Shown here piece by piece: positions 12,926 to 23,465 of a stretch of DNA of 64,000 nucleotides; the stretch's first letter is position 1; the number at the start of each line of letters is the position of its first letter. The DNA is from Brasenia schreberi (Eukaryota; Streptophyta; Magnoliopsida; Nymphaeales; Cabombaceae). The DNA lies in assembly GCA_036023115.1 (NCBI GenBank), contig JAYKKT010000041.1:434501-498500 (forward strand), written 5' to 3'. The notes below the pieces were generated by a model, which saw only the letters and a program-made list of their open reading frames with translations, did no database searches and was not told where the DNA came from. A program made the position numbers and the translations under genes.

Positions 12926-13137
12926 GTGGTGGAATGCCATTTTGAGCTCTGTTGTGTTACCAAGAAGTGGAAAATTTGAGGAAAGTGTCTGAGAGTGGCT
13001 GAAATGTCTGAAGGCAGAGAAACAGGGGCAGTGCGCAGGGTGCATTGATGGACAACCATTGAATTGCAGCAAATTTTAGATGTTTGCTTTCAATAAATTT
13101 CTTGATGGACAACCACTCCCAATATAACTGGAACTTT

Positions 13138-13262
13138 TTTTTTTGTTACAAGAGGAGGCCGAAGTCTAACATCCACACATGTACCCTATGGGAGTTGAAC
13201 TCCCCGCCAACAGCAACGGTGCTAGTGCACCCTACTGTTGAGCTAACACTGTCGGTGCGGAC
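13138..13262 (-). mobile_element. tRNA-derived SINE (family A), near-complete copy
   Basis: The best copy in the window. On the minus strand it reads GTTAGCTCAACAGTAGGGTG (A-box region), then GGGGAGTTCAACTCCC (B-box region), then TGTGGATGTTAGACTTCGGC, then CCTCTTGTAACAAAAAAAAA. The A-box/B-box spacing of about 40 bp and the poly-A end are those of a Pol III-derived SINE. Confidence 0.85.
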
Positions 13263-13399
13263 TGGAACTAAGTCTTACCACAAGTTCATTTGTTTAGATC
13301 CTGTAAGCAATATCACACACACAGGATGCAATTGGATTTGTGTTTGGAGCACTTTTCTAAAAGCAAATCCTAATCCACTATTGAATCAGATCCTGTCTT

Positions 13400-14140
13400 G
13401 GTAATGAATGCAAAGGTCAAGTTCCTCTACATACTTTATCAACAACAGAGAGTTCTTCAATATACAGTAATCGAAACATGATAAACCTCACCCTTCAAAG
13501 ATTGAAGCTTTTGTTATAATTGAGCAGCTTTCTTAGCATCCTCTAACTCTGACATTTCATGAATTAATTGAGCTTGGCTCGACTCACATTATGATTAAAA
13601 GCAAAACCAGACCACCACATGCTTAGTTCAATCGGCTCGCACACACGGTTAGGCCGAAGATCTTCGTTAAGGGGAACCAACCATGCTGGAAGATGACCAC
13701 AATAAGCCTTCACCGACGAGGGTGGCTTGGTTTGCTTCGGATTATTCTTGCTCTCCGTATGCTATAGGTATCTCGGAACAACATTACCTCCTTTTGCATC
13801 CCTACCTCTACTTTTTTGCTTGATCATATGCTAGGGAGAGGGGTGGAGCATTTTCTTGCTTCAAACAAAAGCAAGGGAAAACCGTATCTATTCCACCTAC
13901 GTTAACTTGTGAATTATTTTTAAAAAAATTATGAGTTTATGAAAATATGTAAAAGACACGGTGCTTTTGATGGCTTCAAAAAGCAATTATCAAGACAATA
14001 TCCAATCACTCTAAAAGTAAGATATATTTATATATGCATTTGTGTCATGAATGACAAACACTTAAAAGCATTACAAGGAAACAAAAGAACATGATCCCAC
14101 TCTTTGGAGTGAGAATAGTGCTATTGAGCAGAGTGCACGA
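13400..14140. other. Unannotated spacer
   Basis: No gene recognised. A short GC-richer patch at 13630-13760 has no recognisable product. Confidence 0.4.
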
Positions 14141-14270
14141 CGAGCTCACCGGGTTAGGTTGCCGACTCACAGGTTGCGAGCCATGAGTTCCACTCCCAGG
14201 ATGGCTTCAGCCTCTCCCATAAAAGAGCGAAAGTCGGCCTCAAAGGAAACACGGTCTCACCCTCCCTCCT
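14140..14270 (+). mobile_element. tRNA-derived SINE (family B)
   Basis: A-box-like GAGCTCACCGGGTTAGGTTG, B-box-like GCCATGAGTTCCACTCCCAG, then GGCTTCAGCCTCTCCC and an A-rich close. Similar to 23048-23160 and 18222-18322. Confidence 0.6.
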
Positions 14271-14372
14271 TTTTTTTCCAAGAGAAAACCCAAGCCTAAC
14301 ATACACCCACACATGCATTCTCTCGGAGTCGAACTCCCCACTGGCAACAATGGTACTAGAGCACCTTGTTGA
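14270..14372 (-). mobile_element. tRNA-derived SINE (family A)
   Basis: TTTTTTTTCCAAGAGAAAAC at the left (tail on the minus strand), AACATACACCCACACATGCA, then B-box GGAGTCGAACTCCCC. It abuts the oppositely oriented family B copy. Confidence 0.7.
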
Positions 14373-14510
14373 TGCCGGTCTCACCTTTTTGAGAGTCCAA
14401 ATAATGGTACCACAGAAGCTCGAGCATGACGACGGCGCTAGAGCACCCTGCCGGTGCTGGTCTCACTCTTTTTAGTCTAAATATTGGTACCACGAAAGAT
14501 CGGCTTATAT
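14373..14510. repeat. Two-copy direct repeat beside SINEs
   Basis: GGTCTCACCTTTTTGAGAGT with AATGGTACCACAGAAG recurs about 85 bp later as GGTCTCACTCTTTTTAGTCT with ATTGGTACCACGAAAG. Confidence 0.55.
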
Positions 14511-14610
14511 AGCAGTTTCATTAACTCACAAAGTTGAAGGTCATGAGTTCGACACTGGCGCAGTGCATACTCTTGGGCCATCCCGTTGTGCCAAAAAGAA
14601 AAAGTTGGAG
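14510..14610 (+). mobile_element. tRNA-derived SINE (family B), fragment
   Basis: A-box-like GCAGTTTCATTAACTCACAA, B-box-like GGTCATGAGTTCGACACTGG, ending CCAAAAAGAAAAA. Confidence 0.55.
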
Positions 14611-15327
14611 CACAATGGTGACCAAGGATCCATGTGTTTAGCATGAAAAGGTTCGGTCTCGATCTTGGTTGGTAAAAACTTTTGTAAAAGAAAGGCCTCT
14701 TTTGCACTACCCTTTTCCTGTAAGTTTACCAGGCATAAGTCCACCACGCTCAGGCTTTGCCAGTGGGGCACCACCCATAAGGAAGACAACACACACACTT
14801 AGAAGATACAATGGCTCCTCATGCCCAATGTACCTTCAGTACGAATACTCATAAATATATTCAATTGAAATTTGAAGCACTCCCCAAAATAGGTATCAAA
14901 ACTTCTCTCTTTCAGAGGACAAAGGGAGACACCAATAAAAATGTACTAAACATAACATCAATATTCATATAGAAAGTACTCAGATTAAACCATTCAAAAT
15001 AAAAAACCAAGTAGAGTGAATCCATAGAGTTGAGTAACTATGAAAGAGTAAAAATCATACATTCAAATCACATAAAACCATACTTGGTAGGTCGCATATC
15101 GTGTCATCTATGAGTTTAGATAATTTTTTCGAGGATTGTACATGGATTCTTAGTCGCCATTGAGCTTGATCTTGTATTAGAATCGAGAAAACAAACAGGT
15201 TTAGTAACAAAATCTTTGTTTTTGGATTCTTCATACTGTAAATTTCTTTTCCAACTTTACTGTGCAGAACTAGCAAGAGCAGAATAGAAAAGACTGAAAG
15301 TAAAGGATGAGGAAAGAAGCAAGACTG
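14611..15327. other. Spacer downstream of the MYB gene
   Basis: AT-rich, no element recognised. It would contain the 3' UTR of the minus-strand MYB gene next to 15328. Confidence 0.4.
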
Positions 15328-16011
15328 TCACTGGTGGTGGCGCCTTTGCCGAACGGCACAAATGGAATCCATATAAGTCTTCACCTCCCTCGCGATCATT
15401 TCCCTCAACACTTCCAATCGCCTTCCGTCCATAACTTCTCTCGACGCCCCACCGTTTCCCGGCATTCGGTTCGTCGGCGTCGTTATGCTTCCAGGCGGAG
15501 ACAAGCTAAGCGCAGTAGCAGGATCCGGAACGTACTCCCTGAACGCCGAAAGCCTCAGTTTTTTCTTCTCCTCCTCCTCCTCCTCTGCCACCGCCGCCGG
15601 ATTCTCATTTTCTGCTTTCTCTGCTGAGTCTTTTCCGGCGAAGATCGCCTTCCGCTTCAGCGTGGAATTCCAGTGGTTCTTAACGGCGTTATCCGTGCGG
15701 CCGGGGAGAAGACGGGCGATGGATGCCCACCGATTGCCATATTCGGCGTGCGCGTGGATGATCGTCCGGTCTTCTTCGTCGGAGAACGGGCGGTGCTCGA
15801 CTTGGGGGCAGATTTGGTTGCACCACCGGAGCCTGCAGGACTTGCTGGAGCGACCGGCCACCCTTTGGCTGATGAGCGACCAATTCCTCGCTCCCATCAC
15901 CGCCACCGCCTCGCTTAACATCGCGTCTTCTTCCGGGCTCCACGGACCACGAACCCTCTCCTCGCCACCATCGCCGGACGATGACGATGACGACATCGGC
16001 GAACCGCACAT
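15328..16011 (-). CDS. R2R3-MYB transcription factor, MYB44/70/73/77-type (subgroup 22)
   Basis: Intronless, 227 residues. R2 is at about 20-70 (Trp 24, 44, 63) and R3 at about 72-121 (Phe 76, Trp 95, Trp 114), the normal W-W-W / F-W-W pattern. The R2/R3 junction [18 protein letters not shown] and R3 end [10 protein letters not shown] match subgroup 22. Later come [12 protein letters not shown] (163-174) and a C-terminal helix [13 protein letters not shown] (202-214), both seen in MYB44 relatives. An acidic run of six Glu (143-148) precedes KKK. Known members are nuclear regulators of auxin, ABA and stress responses. At 227 residues it is shorter than typical MYB44 proteins, and the usual Ser-rich linker is cut down. 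The start at 16011 is the first Met; Met6 is an alternative, given the close TATA motif at 16051. Confidence 0.93.
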   Translation of the reverse strand: MCGSPMSSSSSSGDGGEERVRGPWSPEEDAMLSEAVAVMGARNWSLISQRVAGRSSKSCRLRWCNQICPQVEHRPFSDEEDRTIIHAHAEYGNRWASIARLLPGRTDNAVKNHWNSTLKRKAIFAGKDSAEKAENENPAAVAEEEEEEKKKLRLSAFREYVPDPATALSLSPPGSITTPTNRMPGNGGASREVMDGRRLEVLREMIAREVKTYMDSICAVRQRRHHQ

Positions 16012-16048
16012 CTTTCTCTATGTGTGAAGAAACGACCACGATCGTCCC

Positions 16049-16058
16049 TCTATATACG
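16049..16058 (-). promoter_or_regulatory. Candidate TATA box of the MYB gene
   Basis: CTATATACG on the plus strand reads CGTATATAG on the minus strand, about 40 bp upstream of the MYB ATG. This implies a very short leader or use of Met6. Confidence 0.4.
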
Positions 16059-16409
16059 TAACCACCATGAGCGAATGCATATTCTTCAGATGATACGAAG
16101 AATGTGATATGAAATCTGAGCCGTTCAATAGGATGATGGACGTCCAACAACCTTTCCCTTGGCCTATGGTGGGCCCACTCGGAGAAGACTAAAAATCACC
16201 TGCGTCCATCATAAAACTGGACGGCTGACATTACAAATGCACCATATACGAAATATGACCTTTTGATCGTATTCTCTCATAAGAAGTTAGGTAGTTTCAA
16301 AATACTCGGTTATACTCTAATAAGGAGTTTAGTTAGTTTGAGATACACATGAAAACGTAAATTTTTCCAAAAAGCCCATAATATACCTTTTATTTTTTCG
16401 TTTATTTTT

Positions 16410-16480
16410 TGGGTGGAGTTCAGGCAGCGGGTATCGAACTCATCACCTCAAACTTGTTGACCCAATGGCAGATCCAATTT
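16410..16480 (-). mobile_element. SINE fragment
   Basis: B-box-like stretch (complement of GGGTATCGAACTCATCACCT) and part of an A-box region. The tail is not clear. Confidence 0.4.
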
Positions 16481-17130
16481 TTTTTTTTGGAGGTGAGGAG
16501 TATTTTGAGTGACGCACACTTGTATTTCATGTTCATAAATCACTTGTATTTCTCTAAATATAATGACATGTCTACGAGTTTTTTTAGATTTTGAGTGAGA
16601 CACATGTCTTACCTCGCCCTCAAGTAGGTCCGACCTTGAGTTGACCCAACACTTCCTTGAGTGAGCTCTTGCTCAACTCACAAAGGTCATAAAGTGAACA
16701 TTTTATTGTGTTTTGATTAGATAATTTGACATATATAATCCTAACCTCAAGTAGGCCAACTCCTATTAGATATATACCTTACTCACCTCTAGCCACTAGT
16801 TATGGTTCTAGCATGGCGTTACATATAGCTTTTCCTTCATATTGTTTTTATTATTAAAATGGCAAAAATAAAAGATTTAATGTAGTTGGTGATAAAAGCG
16901 TGACAAAAAATAGTAGAAGACGTGAAAAGAGTTAAAATAAATATAAATATATATTACAAAAAGAGCTCTAGTGAAAAAATATGAGCAATTAGATAACAAG
17001 CATTTAAAAGAAAAGACTTGGTTTTGATTTTTTACTCCCGTTTAAGTTAGAATTGCATACCAACATAAATCAAAGTAGGAATCCATATAAGCCTCCCACA
17101 TAGTAGTAAACAAGACTAATTTGAACTTGG
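16480..17130. other. Unannotated AT-rich spacer
   Basis: No gene or clear repeat family recognised. Confidence 0.4.
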
Positions 17131-17330
17131 GATTCTTACCAACCTTGGTTGGTTCAAGTGGTTTGGTTCTTGCTCCCCTTAAGCAAAGGTGTTGAGTTCA
17201 AGGCCAAAAATCTGAGAAAACCAGCACTGTCAAGAGTTTTCGTCCATCGCAAGTTGACTTGGACTCGAACCGGATTAGTGGGCCCCTTAGCTTTGGCTTC
17301 TTGATGCCCATCGCATACTTCAAAAAAAAA
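17130..17330 (+). mobile_element. tRNA-derived SINE, degenerate
   Basis: CTTGGTTGGTTCAAGTGGTT (A-box-like) and AAGGTGTTGAGTTCAAGGCC (B-box-like), then GGCTTCTTGATGCCCATCGC and an A-run at 17322. Confidence 0.5.
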
Positions 17331-17429
17331 ATAGGAGTCTTAGTTTGCATGGAAGGCTTTCCACAAAGTTGGTGTAAGCATAATAACATTGAATCAAATA
17401 TATAGAAAAATTGGATATTGTCCACCTCT

Positions 17430-17515
17430 AACATCTTCATTCATGCCTACTCATTGTTTTTAAGTGGTATGAGTTTAATTTCAAAAACTGAATAGCCATA
17501 AGTAAAATGAGTATT
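17430..17515. mobile_element. ACTCATG-type MITE, degenerate
   Basis: CCTACTCATTGTTTTTAAGT with GGTATGAGTTTAATTT at the left. The right end is poorly preserved. Confidence 0.4.
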
Positions 17516-18221
17516 ATTGATGGATAGGATGTCAATCACTTACACTCTTTCTTTTCATATATATATTACATAGAGATAGTGATAGTTATTAAACAACTTC
17601 TCATGCTTGATTATTAGCATCATTCATAAAGTCAATTAGACGGTGGTAATCAAGACACTCATTTTGAACTGTATTTATATGCATTAAATAACATTGACCC
17701 TTATAACGGTATTGACAAGTGACTCAATCTAAATCATACAAATTATCTAATAAAATTTAAAATAAACGGATGTCTACCAACTCCTCGTTTTCTTATATAT
17801 ATAATAATATAGTGTTGTACAAATTTTCATTTGAAAAAAATAAGAAAAAAGGAAAAGCTCCCATAAACTAGAAGATAATCCTTGTATTTTTTTAATTAGA
17901 AAATGCATTAATGAGACGCTACTTTTGTACATAAGATGTCAACATTCGGCCAATGTTATGTGGCTTTAGAAATTAGGGATACGTAGCTCAAGGTATTTAT
18001 TTCATAAAGTAACCGCGTTTCCTTTTTCAGTATGACGGAATTGCCTGTAGTTAGATGGGACGCTACACTATACCATGCCCACGGGTCAGGTTTCAGTTTC
18101 AACCCGACCCGAAGAAAACCTGCCCTCGGCAAGGTTTTAAGGTTGTGATTAAAAACGATATGAAGCTATTGATTCAAATACTTCTTTACCCAAAACAAGT
18201 CCTCTGTAATTGCACAAAGAG

Positions 18222-18322
18222 CAATACCTCACCAACTAAGGTGGTTGATTCAAGTATCGAAGTTCAGTGGTTCGATACCACGGAGTGCATAAACCTTCAG
18301 CCTCGCCATTGTAAAAAAATGA
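18222..18322 (+). mobile_element. tRNA-derived SINE (family B)
   Basis: A-box-like CTCACCAACTAAGGTGGTTG, B-box-like CAGTGGTTCGATACCACGGA, CTTCAGCCTCGCCATTGT, then an A-rich end. Confidence 0.65.
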
Positions 18323-18955
18323 AAAAGATTGTTGTAATTCTGAATGTGTGTCACGAAAACTAATTGGAAAATTCATTTTTTATTTTAAAAAATCATGTCT
18401 AATTCCAATATGACCTAAAGTATCAAGAATTGAGACTATACATCGACATACCGAAGATGGTAGTAACAAAATTGATATTTAAGTCGACTTGGTATCATGC
18501 AAAGAAGCATCATCCTTAAGTAGGTAAGTATATAAAAGTTTGGTGAGACGCTAATAGAATATAAAATGGTAAATTAAAGCATCCATAAACAGTAACACAA
18601 GGATACAGTAAGAAAGTTTCAAAAACTAAAATACGCAAAAAATAGGTTTAAAGAAGAAAGTGATAAAATGTGATCTTATCTTTTAGAGTTAATGTCTAAT
18701 TGTCACACATTAAATTATTTAATAGCAACTAATAAACCAAACTCAGCAACCTATTTAGGGTCCCAAACGAGCCAAGCTGCTCATACATCGGCTCGGTTTG
18801 GGTTGTTCTCTGTGGTGGTTCATTTTCAGTTATTGACCTTAGCTAAGCTGATCTATTTATGTCACTATTCTTTCCCAGAACATCAACAACTATGCCTTTT
18901 AAGTCAAATTTACTTCTTCCTTTTGTAAGGATATATTTTTACTTACATTTTTCTT
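18323..18955. other. Unannotated spacer
   Basis: AT-rich; no gene or repeat family recognised. Confidence 0.4.
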
Positions 18956-18959
18956 ATAA

Positions 18960-19580
18960 TATTTAGTATTATCTTGCCAGCACCTAAAATAATCTGGACC
19001 CAGATCAGACCCTACCCGTTCTAACTTCATTGTCCTACCCCATAGCATAGGGGTGTTTCCGGAATTTCGGAGCTTACTGGGAGTGAGGTAGGGGACAGTG
19101 GGACCCGCTCGCTGAGGCATTGTGGATACAGCTGGAGAGCGAGGACGCGCCACTTGTGATCTGAACGGACAGGAAAACGGACGGCTGCGATGTGCGGATT
19201 GTCACTCTCGAGATACAAGAGGGGAGCAGCGCGTGGGTCCCGCGACAGCCTGGACGAATCTTGCGTGAAGAGGAAGAAGCGTTGAGTGGTTGACTCCTTT
19301 TATACCGTACACGTGGAGATCGAACGGTCGTGAATGGAGATCGCCGCGAGCCGATGACCGTTGGAGCAGTTACGCGGGGTCCCTTTTGTCTTTTTCTTTA
19401 CTTCGGTCCTGACGCACAGCTGGACTCCACTCTCCACCGACTTCTCTCTCACTGTGACCGTGCCGGCGTCAACGTGGGCTGCGCGAAGACACGTCGGAGT
19501 GAATGATGACGTGGCAATGCTTAACTAAATGAGGTAGGTTTTTGTTGGCTGCTACGGTGGGACCGGCCTATCCTTTTCCT
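18960..19580. promoter_or_regulatory. GC-rich promoter-like island without an attached gene
   Basis: This 600-bp block is clearly GC-richer than its surroundings. It carries plant cis-element cores: TACACGTGGAG (G-box/ABRE, about 19308), GATGACGTGGCAAT (about 19506), GTCAACGTGGGC (about 19468), and TCCTTTTATACCG (TATA-like, about 19295). Such a block normally sits over a promoter or first exon, but no coding exon is recognisable for several kb on either side. It may be a relic promoter, the leader of a non-coding RNA, or the 5' end of a gene with long introns. Confidence 0.4.
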
Positions 19581-19674
19581 TATATATATATATAATATGT
19601 TGCACTTCGGGCTGTGAACCAGGTCGGACCCATCCGACCCACTTCGCATTTGTAGGACTTGTGTCTTATTAACT

Positions 19675-19712
19675 CTCTCTCTTTCTCTTTCTCTCTCTCT
19701 ATATATATATGT
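19675..19712. repeat. (CT)n(TA)n microsatellite
   Basis: CTCTCTCTTTCTC runs into ATATATATAT. Confidence 0.9.
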
Positions 19713-19964
19713 ATTGTGTTTATCAATAATTTAATTAAAAAAAGTAAATATGTGCATGCTTTTTAAATTCAAATTTTAACTATTTATGATTAGAGATTGA
19801 TAAAATCTGTTCTTGTAAGGGATCATTCTTGCATGATCGGTCTCAAGCTCAGATAAAGGAGGAGGGTTGTGTTATGCTTCTGACAGCCAGTGTAAAACTT
19901 TGTCAAACTTAATTGCCATTGATTCTATAAATTATTATGATAAAAATTTGTGAAAACAAGCAAT

Positions 19965-20018
19965 TCATGTAGCCGACCCCATTTAGTATGAGAAAAGGCT
20001 TAGTTGTTGTTGTTGTTT
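19965..20018 (+). mobile_element. 3' end of an Au-type SINE
   Basis: GTAGCCGACCCCATTTAGTA, then AAAGGCTTAGTTGTTGTTGT, the classic 3' terminus of plant Au-type SINEs. The opposite-strand counterpart is at 56070-56130. Confidence 0.7.
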
Positions 20019-20117
20019 GATTAGAGATTCATAGTTGAAATTTATTCGGATATAGTATTTAAGTGTGCTAACATATACAAAGTTTTAAATTTATATATAT
20101 ACATAGAGAGAGAGAGA

Positions 20118-20345
20118 ACCTAGTATATACTAGGAGACTTAGCTGCTACTAAATCTAAAAAGATCTCAACCATCAATCTTTGATGTAGATTGTTGAAATT
20201 TAAATTTAAGAACATATATATATATATATGTACTTTATGTAGTTGTATATTATTCACATAAGCATTTTTTACTTTTAAATTAAAATTTTAACCATCAAAT
20301 AATAAGATGGATTGTTGAGATTTGTTTGAATTTGCTAGCAACTAA
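20118..20345. mobile_element. Short palindromic element, family M1
   Basis: GATCTCAACCATCAATCTTT on the left is answered by AAGATGGATTGTTGAGAT on the right, with TTTAAATTTAAG/TTTAAATTAAAATTT arms inside. GAGAGAG and TATATA tracts adjoin both ends. Confidence 0.6.
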
Positions 20346-20375
20346 TATACAAGGTTCTATATATATATATAGAGA

Positions 20376-20612
20376 GAGAGAGAGAACATGGTAAATCCTC
20401 ACACTCATCTATGTTTAAACATTTTAACTTCTCGATCAACGACAAAGATTTCAATTTAACAAGCAAAAAGTACTTTTGCTTTACATTTAATGTAGTATAT
20501 TAAATAAATTTTAAATTCAAATCTCTACTATTAATCTTATTAATCGAACATTAGAGTTGTTTAAGTAGGTTTAACATGGATGGATGCATGCACGGATCAT
20601 TCTCTCTCTATA
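20376..20612. mobile_element. Short element, family M2
   Basis: Starts AGAGAGAGAACATGGTAAAT and ends GATCATTCTCTCTCTATATA. Internal AAAAAGTACTTTTGCTTTAC. Same plan as 31797-32030. Confidence 0.55.
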
Positions 20613-20627
20613 TATAGAGAAAGCCTT

Positions 20628-20822
20628 AACTCAATAATAGTGTTTGGTGTATAATCTTACAAAAATAATTTTATCGTTCAATCTTCAAATCAAATGTACC
20701 GTTGTACATGTGTACTTGAATTTAATTCACATGCAAAACAATTTAAATTTCTATTGTCAATCTTAAAGATGAGACAATAGAAATGCTAGTATAAGATTAT
20801 ACACTAAATACGACACACATAC
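20628..20822. mobile_element. Short element, family M4, with terminal inverted repeats
   Basis: Left GTTTGGTGTATAATCTTAC (20641) and right GTATAAGATTATACACTAAA (20791) are inverted. A related left end occurs at 31400. Confidence 0.65.
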
Positions 20823-22117
20823 ATGTACATATGACACAAAAACTTAATCCCCATTAAGTCGGCCATTCGAATTCAAGTGTCACTGACCATACATGGTATT
20901 GCCCCACATGAGTGGCTCAATACAAGTTGAGGCTTCAAGCGAAAATTCAATACTACATATTGATTAAAGTACCACATATGAAGATCTGCCAAGCTTCGCT
21001 TACCGTGGTGGTGCACCGCCCGACCTCTATTGGGTACCTGGCCAGCCACCTACCTTGTTAATCTCTGATTAATGTACCACATATGACTTGCCCCAATACC
21101 TTTTCTCACTTTGTGATTGTTAATGTTAACTCACATTATGATTATCATGTCTATTTTTTTTTAAACAAAAAGGCATACATACAATGATTGAGAGTTGTTA
21201 GACTTTCATTCATTTTAGATTGATAAATATTTGATTAAAAAGTCGATCATTTGAATTGACATGAATGATGTAGCATGACATGAATGATCTAGCATATAAG
21301 AGAGTATTGCCACCGGTATTTATAGTTTTAAATAGGGCCCTTTAGTAATAAGAGTTTGTGATATGATTCACCATTGTATTGTGCATAGCTACTATGTCAC
21401 GTATGTCATATCATATAGTGTCAAATTATATGATACACTTTTTTTTTGTTTACAAAAGGGAGCCATGCCCCAGGGTCTAACTCACACCATGTGGAATGGG
21501 GGCCAGGACCATTTGAGAACCATGTCTCCATCTTCATGACGAGGACCTATCAGTGAAAAAGAGAGATACTCAAATACATGTCGGAACTTACTTTTATATA
21601 TGAAATTAAACCTAATTTATTTAAAATACATCTAAAGTTGAACATGTTTTTATGGATAGAATGTGGTTAATGACGATAAGTTCGTGAATTAAAAAAATGG
21701 TCACACTCTCTTTTATTTATTTTCTCTTATAGTTTGTTTTATTTTTATATGGCTTTAACTTTCTACAATCAATCAATGAGACAAAGGATTGGAGCTGCCC
21801 CACTCCCGTCTCGATCCCCGTTGAAGAATTGTTTGCCATCCCCGTTTCCACTCCCTAAATCCGTCGGGATGGGTCCCCATGGGCCCTCTCCGAGAACATC
21901 CTAATTGAGAGCGGTTATAGGTGGGCTAACACCCTTAATGCATGAGGGCCCTCTCCGATAGAATGTGCTATTTTATGTTTGAGGTTTTCTTTTAATAGGG
22001 TCAAGCATTTCTTTTTAAGATCTCTGTACCTGCATTACCACGAAAACCGGTTGTCCCTTCATATTAAATTAATCTAAAAAAAGTGCTTTTACAATTAAAT
22101 TTGGTTGAAAAATGCTC
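20823..22117. other. Unannotated spacer with minor repeat scraps
   Basis: AT-rich DNA. A possible minus-strand SINE scrap lies at 21440-21500 (TTTTTTTTGTTTACAAAAGG). No gene recognised. Confidence 0.4.
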
Positions 22118-22222
22118 CCTGTTGTCCGCACTCATAACCTTAGCTCAACGGCAGGGCCCTCTAGAGCGGTTGCTGTTGGTGGAGTTCGACTCTCATAGAG
22201 GGTGCATGTGTTGTAACAAAAA
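22118..22222 (+). mobile_element. tRNA-derived SINE (family A)
   Basis: A-box CCTTAGCTCAACGGCAGGGC, B-box GGTGGAGTTCGACTCTCATA, then GGTGCATGTGTTGTAACAAA. It is the plus-strand version of the copy at 13138-13262. Confidence 0.8.
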
Positions 22223-22717
22223 AATTGCCCCCTGCTGCCCCTATGAATTATTCAAAGATTTTCACGAAGGTGTGATTTGTGAAGGCTTCGACTCATGCAT
22301 AGGGGTGGCTAATAGGGTCATTGGGTCGGGTTTGAGTCAAACTAGGTCTACCTAGCTCCAACTCGATTTTCCTTTGGTTTATATTCTTTGGACCTGGACC
22401 TAGGTCATGTCAACACCAATATGTATACAAATACACCTAATATGCACTTTAGACATTATATATGTGTTGTAACAAAAAAATTGCCCGCTGTTGCCCATAT
22501 GAATTATTCAAAGATTTTCACGAGGTGTGATTTGTGAAGGCTTCGACTCATGCATAGGGGTGGCTAATAGGGTCATTGGGTCGGGTTTGAGTCAAACTAG
22601 GTCTACCTAGCTCCAACTCGATTTTCCTTTGGTTTATATCCTTTGGACCTGGACCTAGGTCATGTCAACACCAATATGTATACAAATACACCTAATATGC
22701 ACTTTAGACATTATATA
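22206..22717. repeat. 256-bp tandem duplication
   Basis: Units at 22206-22461 and 22462-22717 are nearly identical (a few substitutions and one deleted base). Each begins in the SINE tail and includes CATAGGGGTGGCTAATAGGG, which resembles hAT-type termini. High identity means a recent local duplication. Confidence 0.92.
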
Positions 22718-23047
22718 TATGTGTGTACACATATGTGGGTACAACCAGGTTCATGTCAGTTTCGGGTTGACACAAACATGAGCCGACCTGACCCATTAGG
22801 TTGCTTTTTCGGTACAAACCAGAAATTTTAGACTTTTATCAGGTTGCTTTTCCTGACCTGACCCATCTCCCACCCTCACACAGTATCGGAGCTGCAGTGA
22901 TATTGTCAAGAACACCCAACCTAATAGCTTAGGCAAGCTTGTTGCCCGCCCGCTCGGACGATGAGATTTTAACGTCGAGTGTATTATTAAATGAAATATA
23001 AGTGCAAAATAACTTAGGCCAAAATTGACCAGCGAAGCACTCAGCAC

Positions 23048-23160
23048 GTTACCCCACCAGTAAGGCTCTCAACTCAAGTGATGACTGGCCACAAGTTCCA
23101 CTCCTGGGGCAAGTATACCTGGCTTCAGCCTCCCTCGTAACGAAAGAGAAACTTTCAACA
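23048..23160 (+). mobile_element. tRNA-derived SINE (family B)
   Basis: ACCAGTAAGGCTCTCAACTC (A-box region), GGCCACAAGTTCCACTCCTG (B-box region), GGCTTCAGCCTCCCTCGTAA, A-rich end. Confidence 0.65.
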
Positions 23161-23211
23161 TTGTTCCTTATCCACAAAACCTATAGCTGGTTGAGAAGAT
23201 GAATCAATGGT

Positions 23212-23465
23212 TATATTTGCTGCTCTTTGAAAGAAGGAAATGTTGCAGCACCTTGATTGCCTTTATCGAGCATGAAGTAGAGCAATTGTTGAACGACAGA
23301 CCAAACTCTATTAGATAATCTATACTGTCCGTGCGACTGCATGAACAACATAGACCAAACAATGCACATAAAGCATTAAATACGAGACAGGATGAGTGCC
23401 TTAATCGCATAGACAGAGGGTGGTAATCAAGCAATGTCTAGCATGAGGCTCTCTCTCTATATATT
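23212..23465. mobile_element. Short non-autonomous element, family M3
   Basis: Shares TCTATTAGA, GTGCGACTGCATG, GCATTAAATACGA, GGTGGTAATCAAG and GTCTAGCATG in order with 7496-7765. It ends in CTCTCTCTCTATATA. Confidence 0.55.

Noticed and set aside
12575..13072. Pro/His/Tyr-rich open frames on both strands
   Set aside because: Low-complexity CCACCA and (CA)n(TA)n sequence; no domain and no splice support.
13630..13860. GC-richer patch with a possible short coding stretch
   Set aside because: No recognised domain, no conserved splice signals and the frame is short.
15485..16027. 180-residue open frame on the plus strand
   Set aside because: It lies wholly antisense to the R2R3-MYB gene. The Ser-rich translation is the complement of MYB codons.
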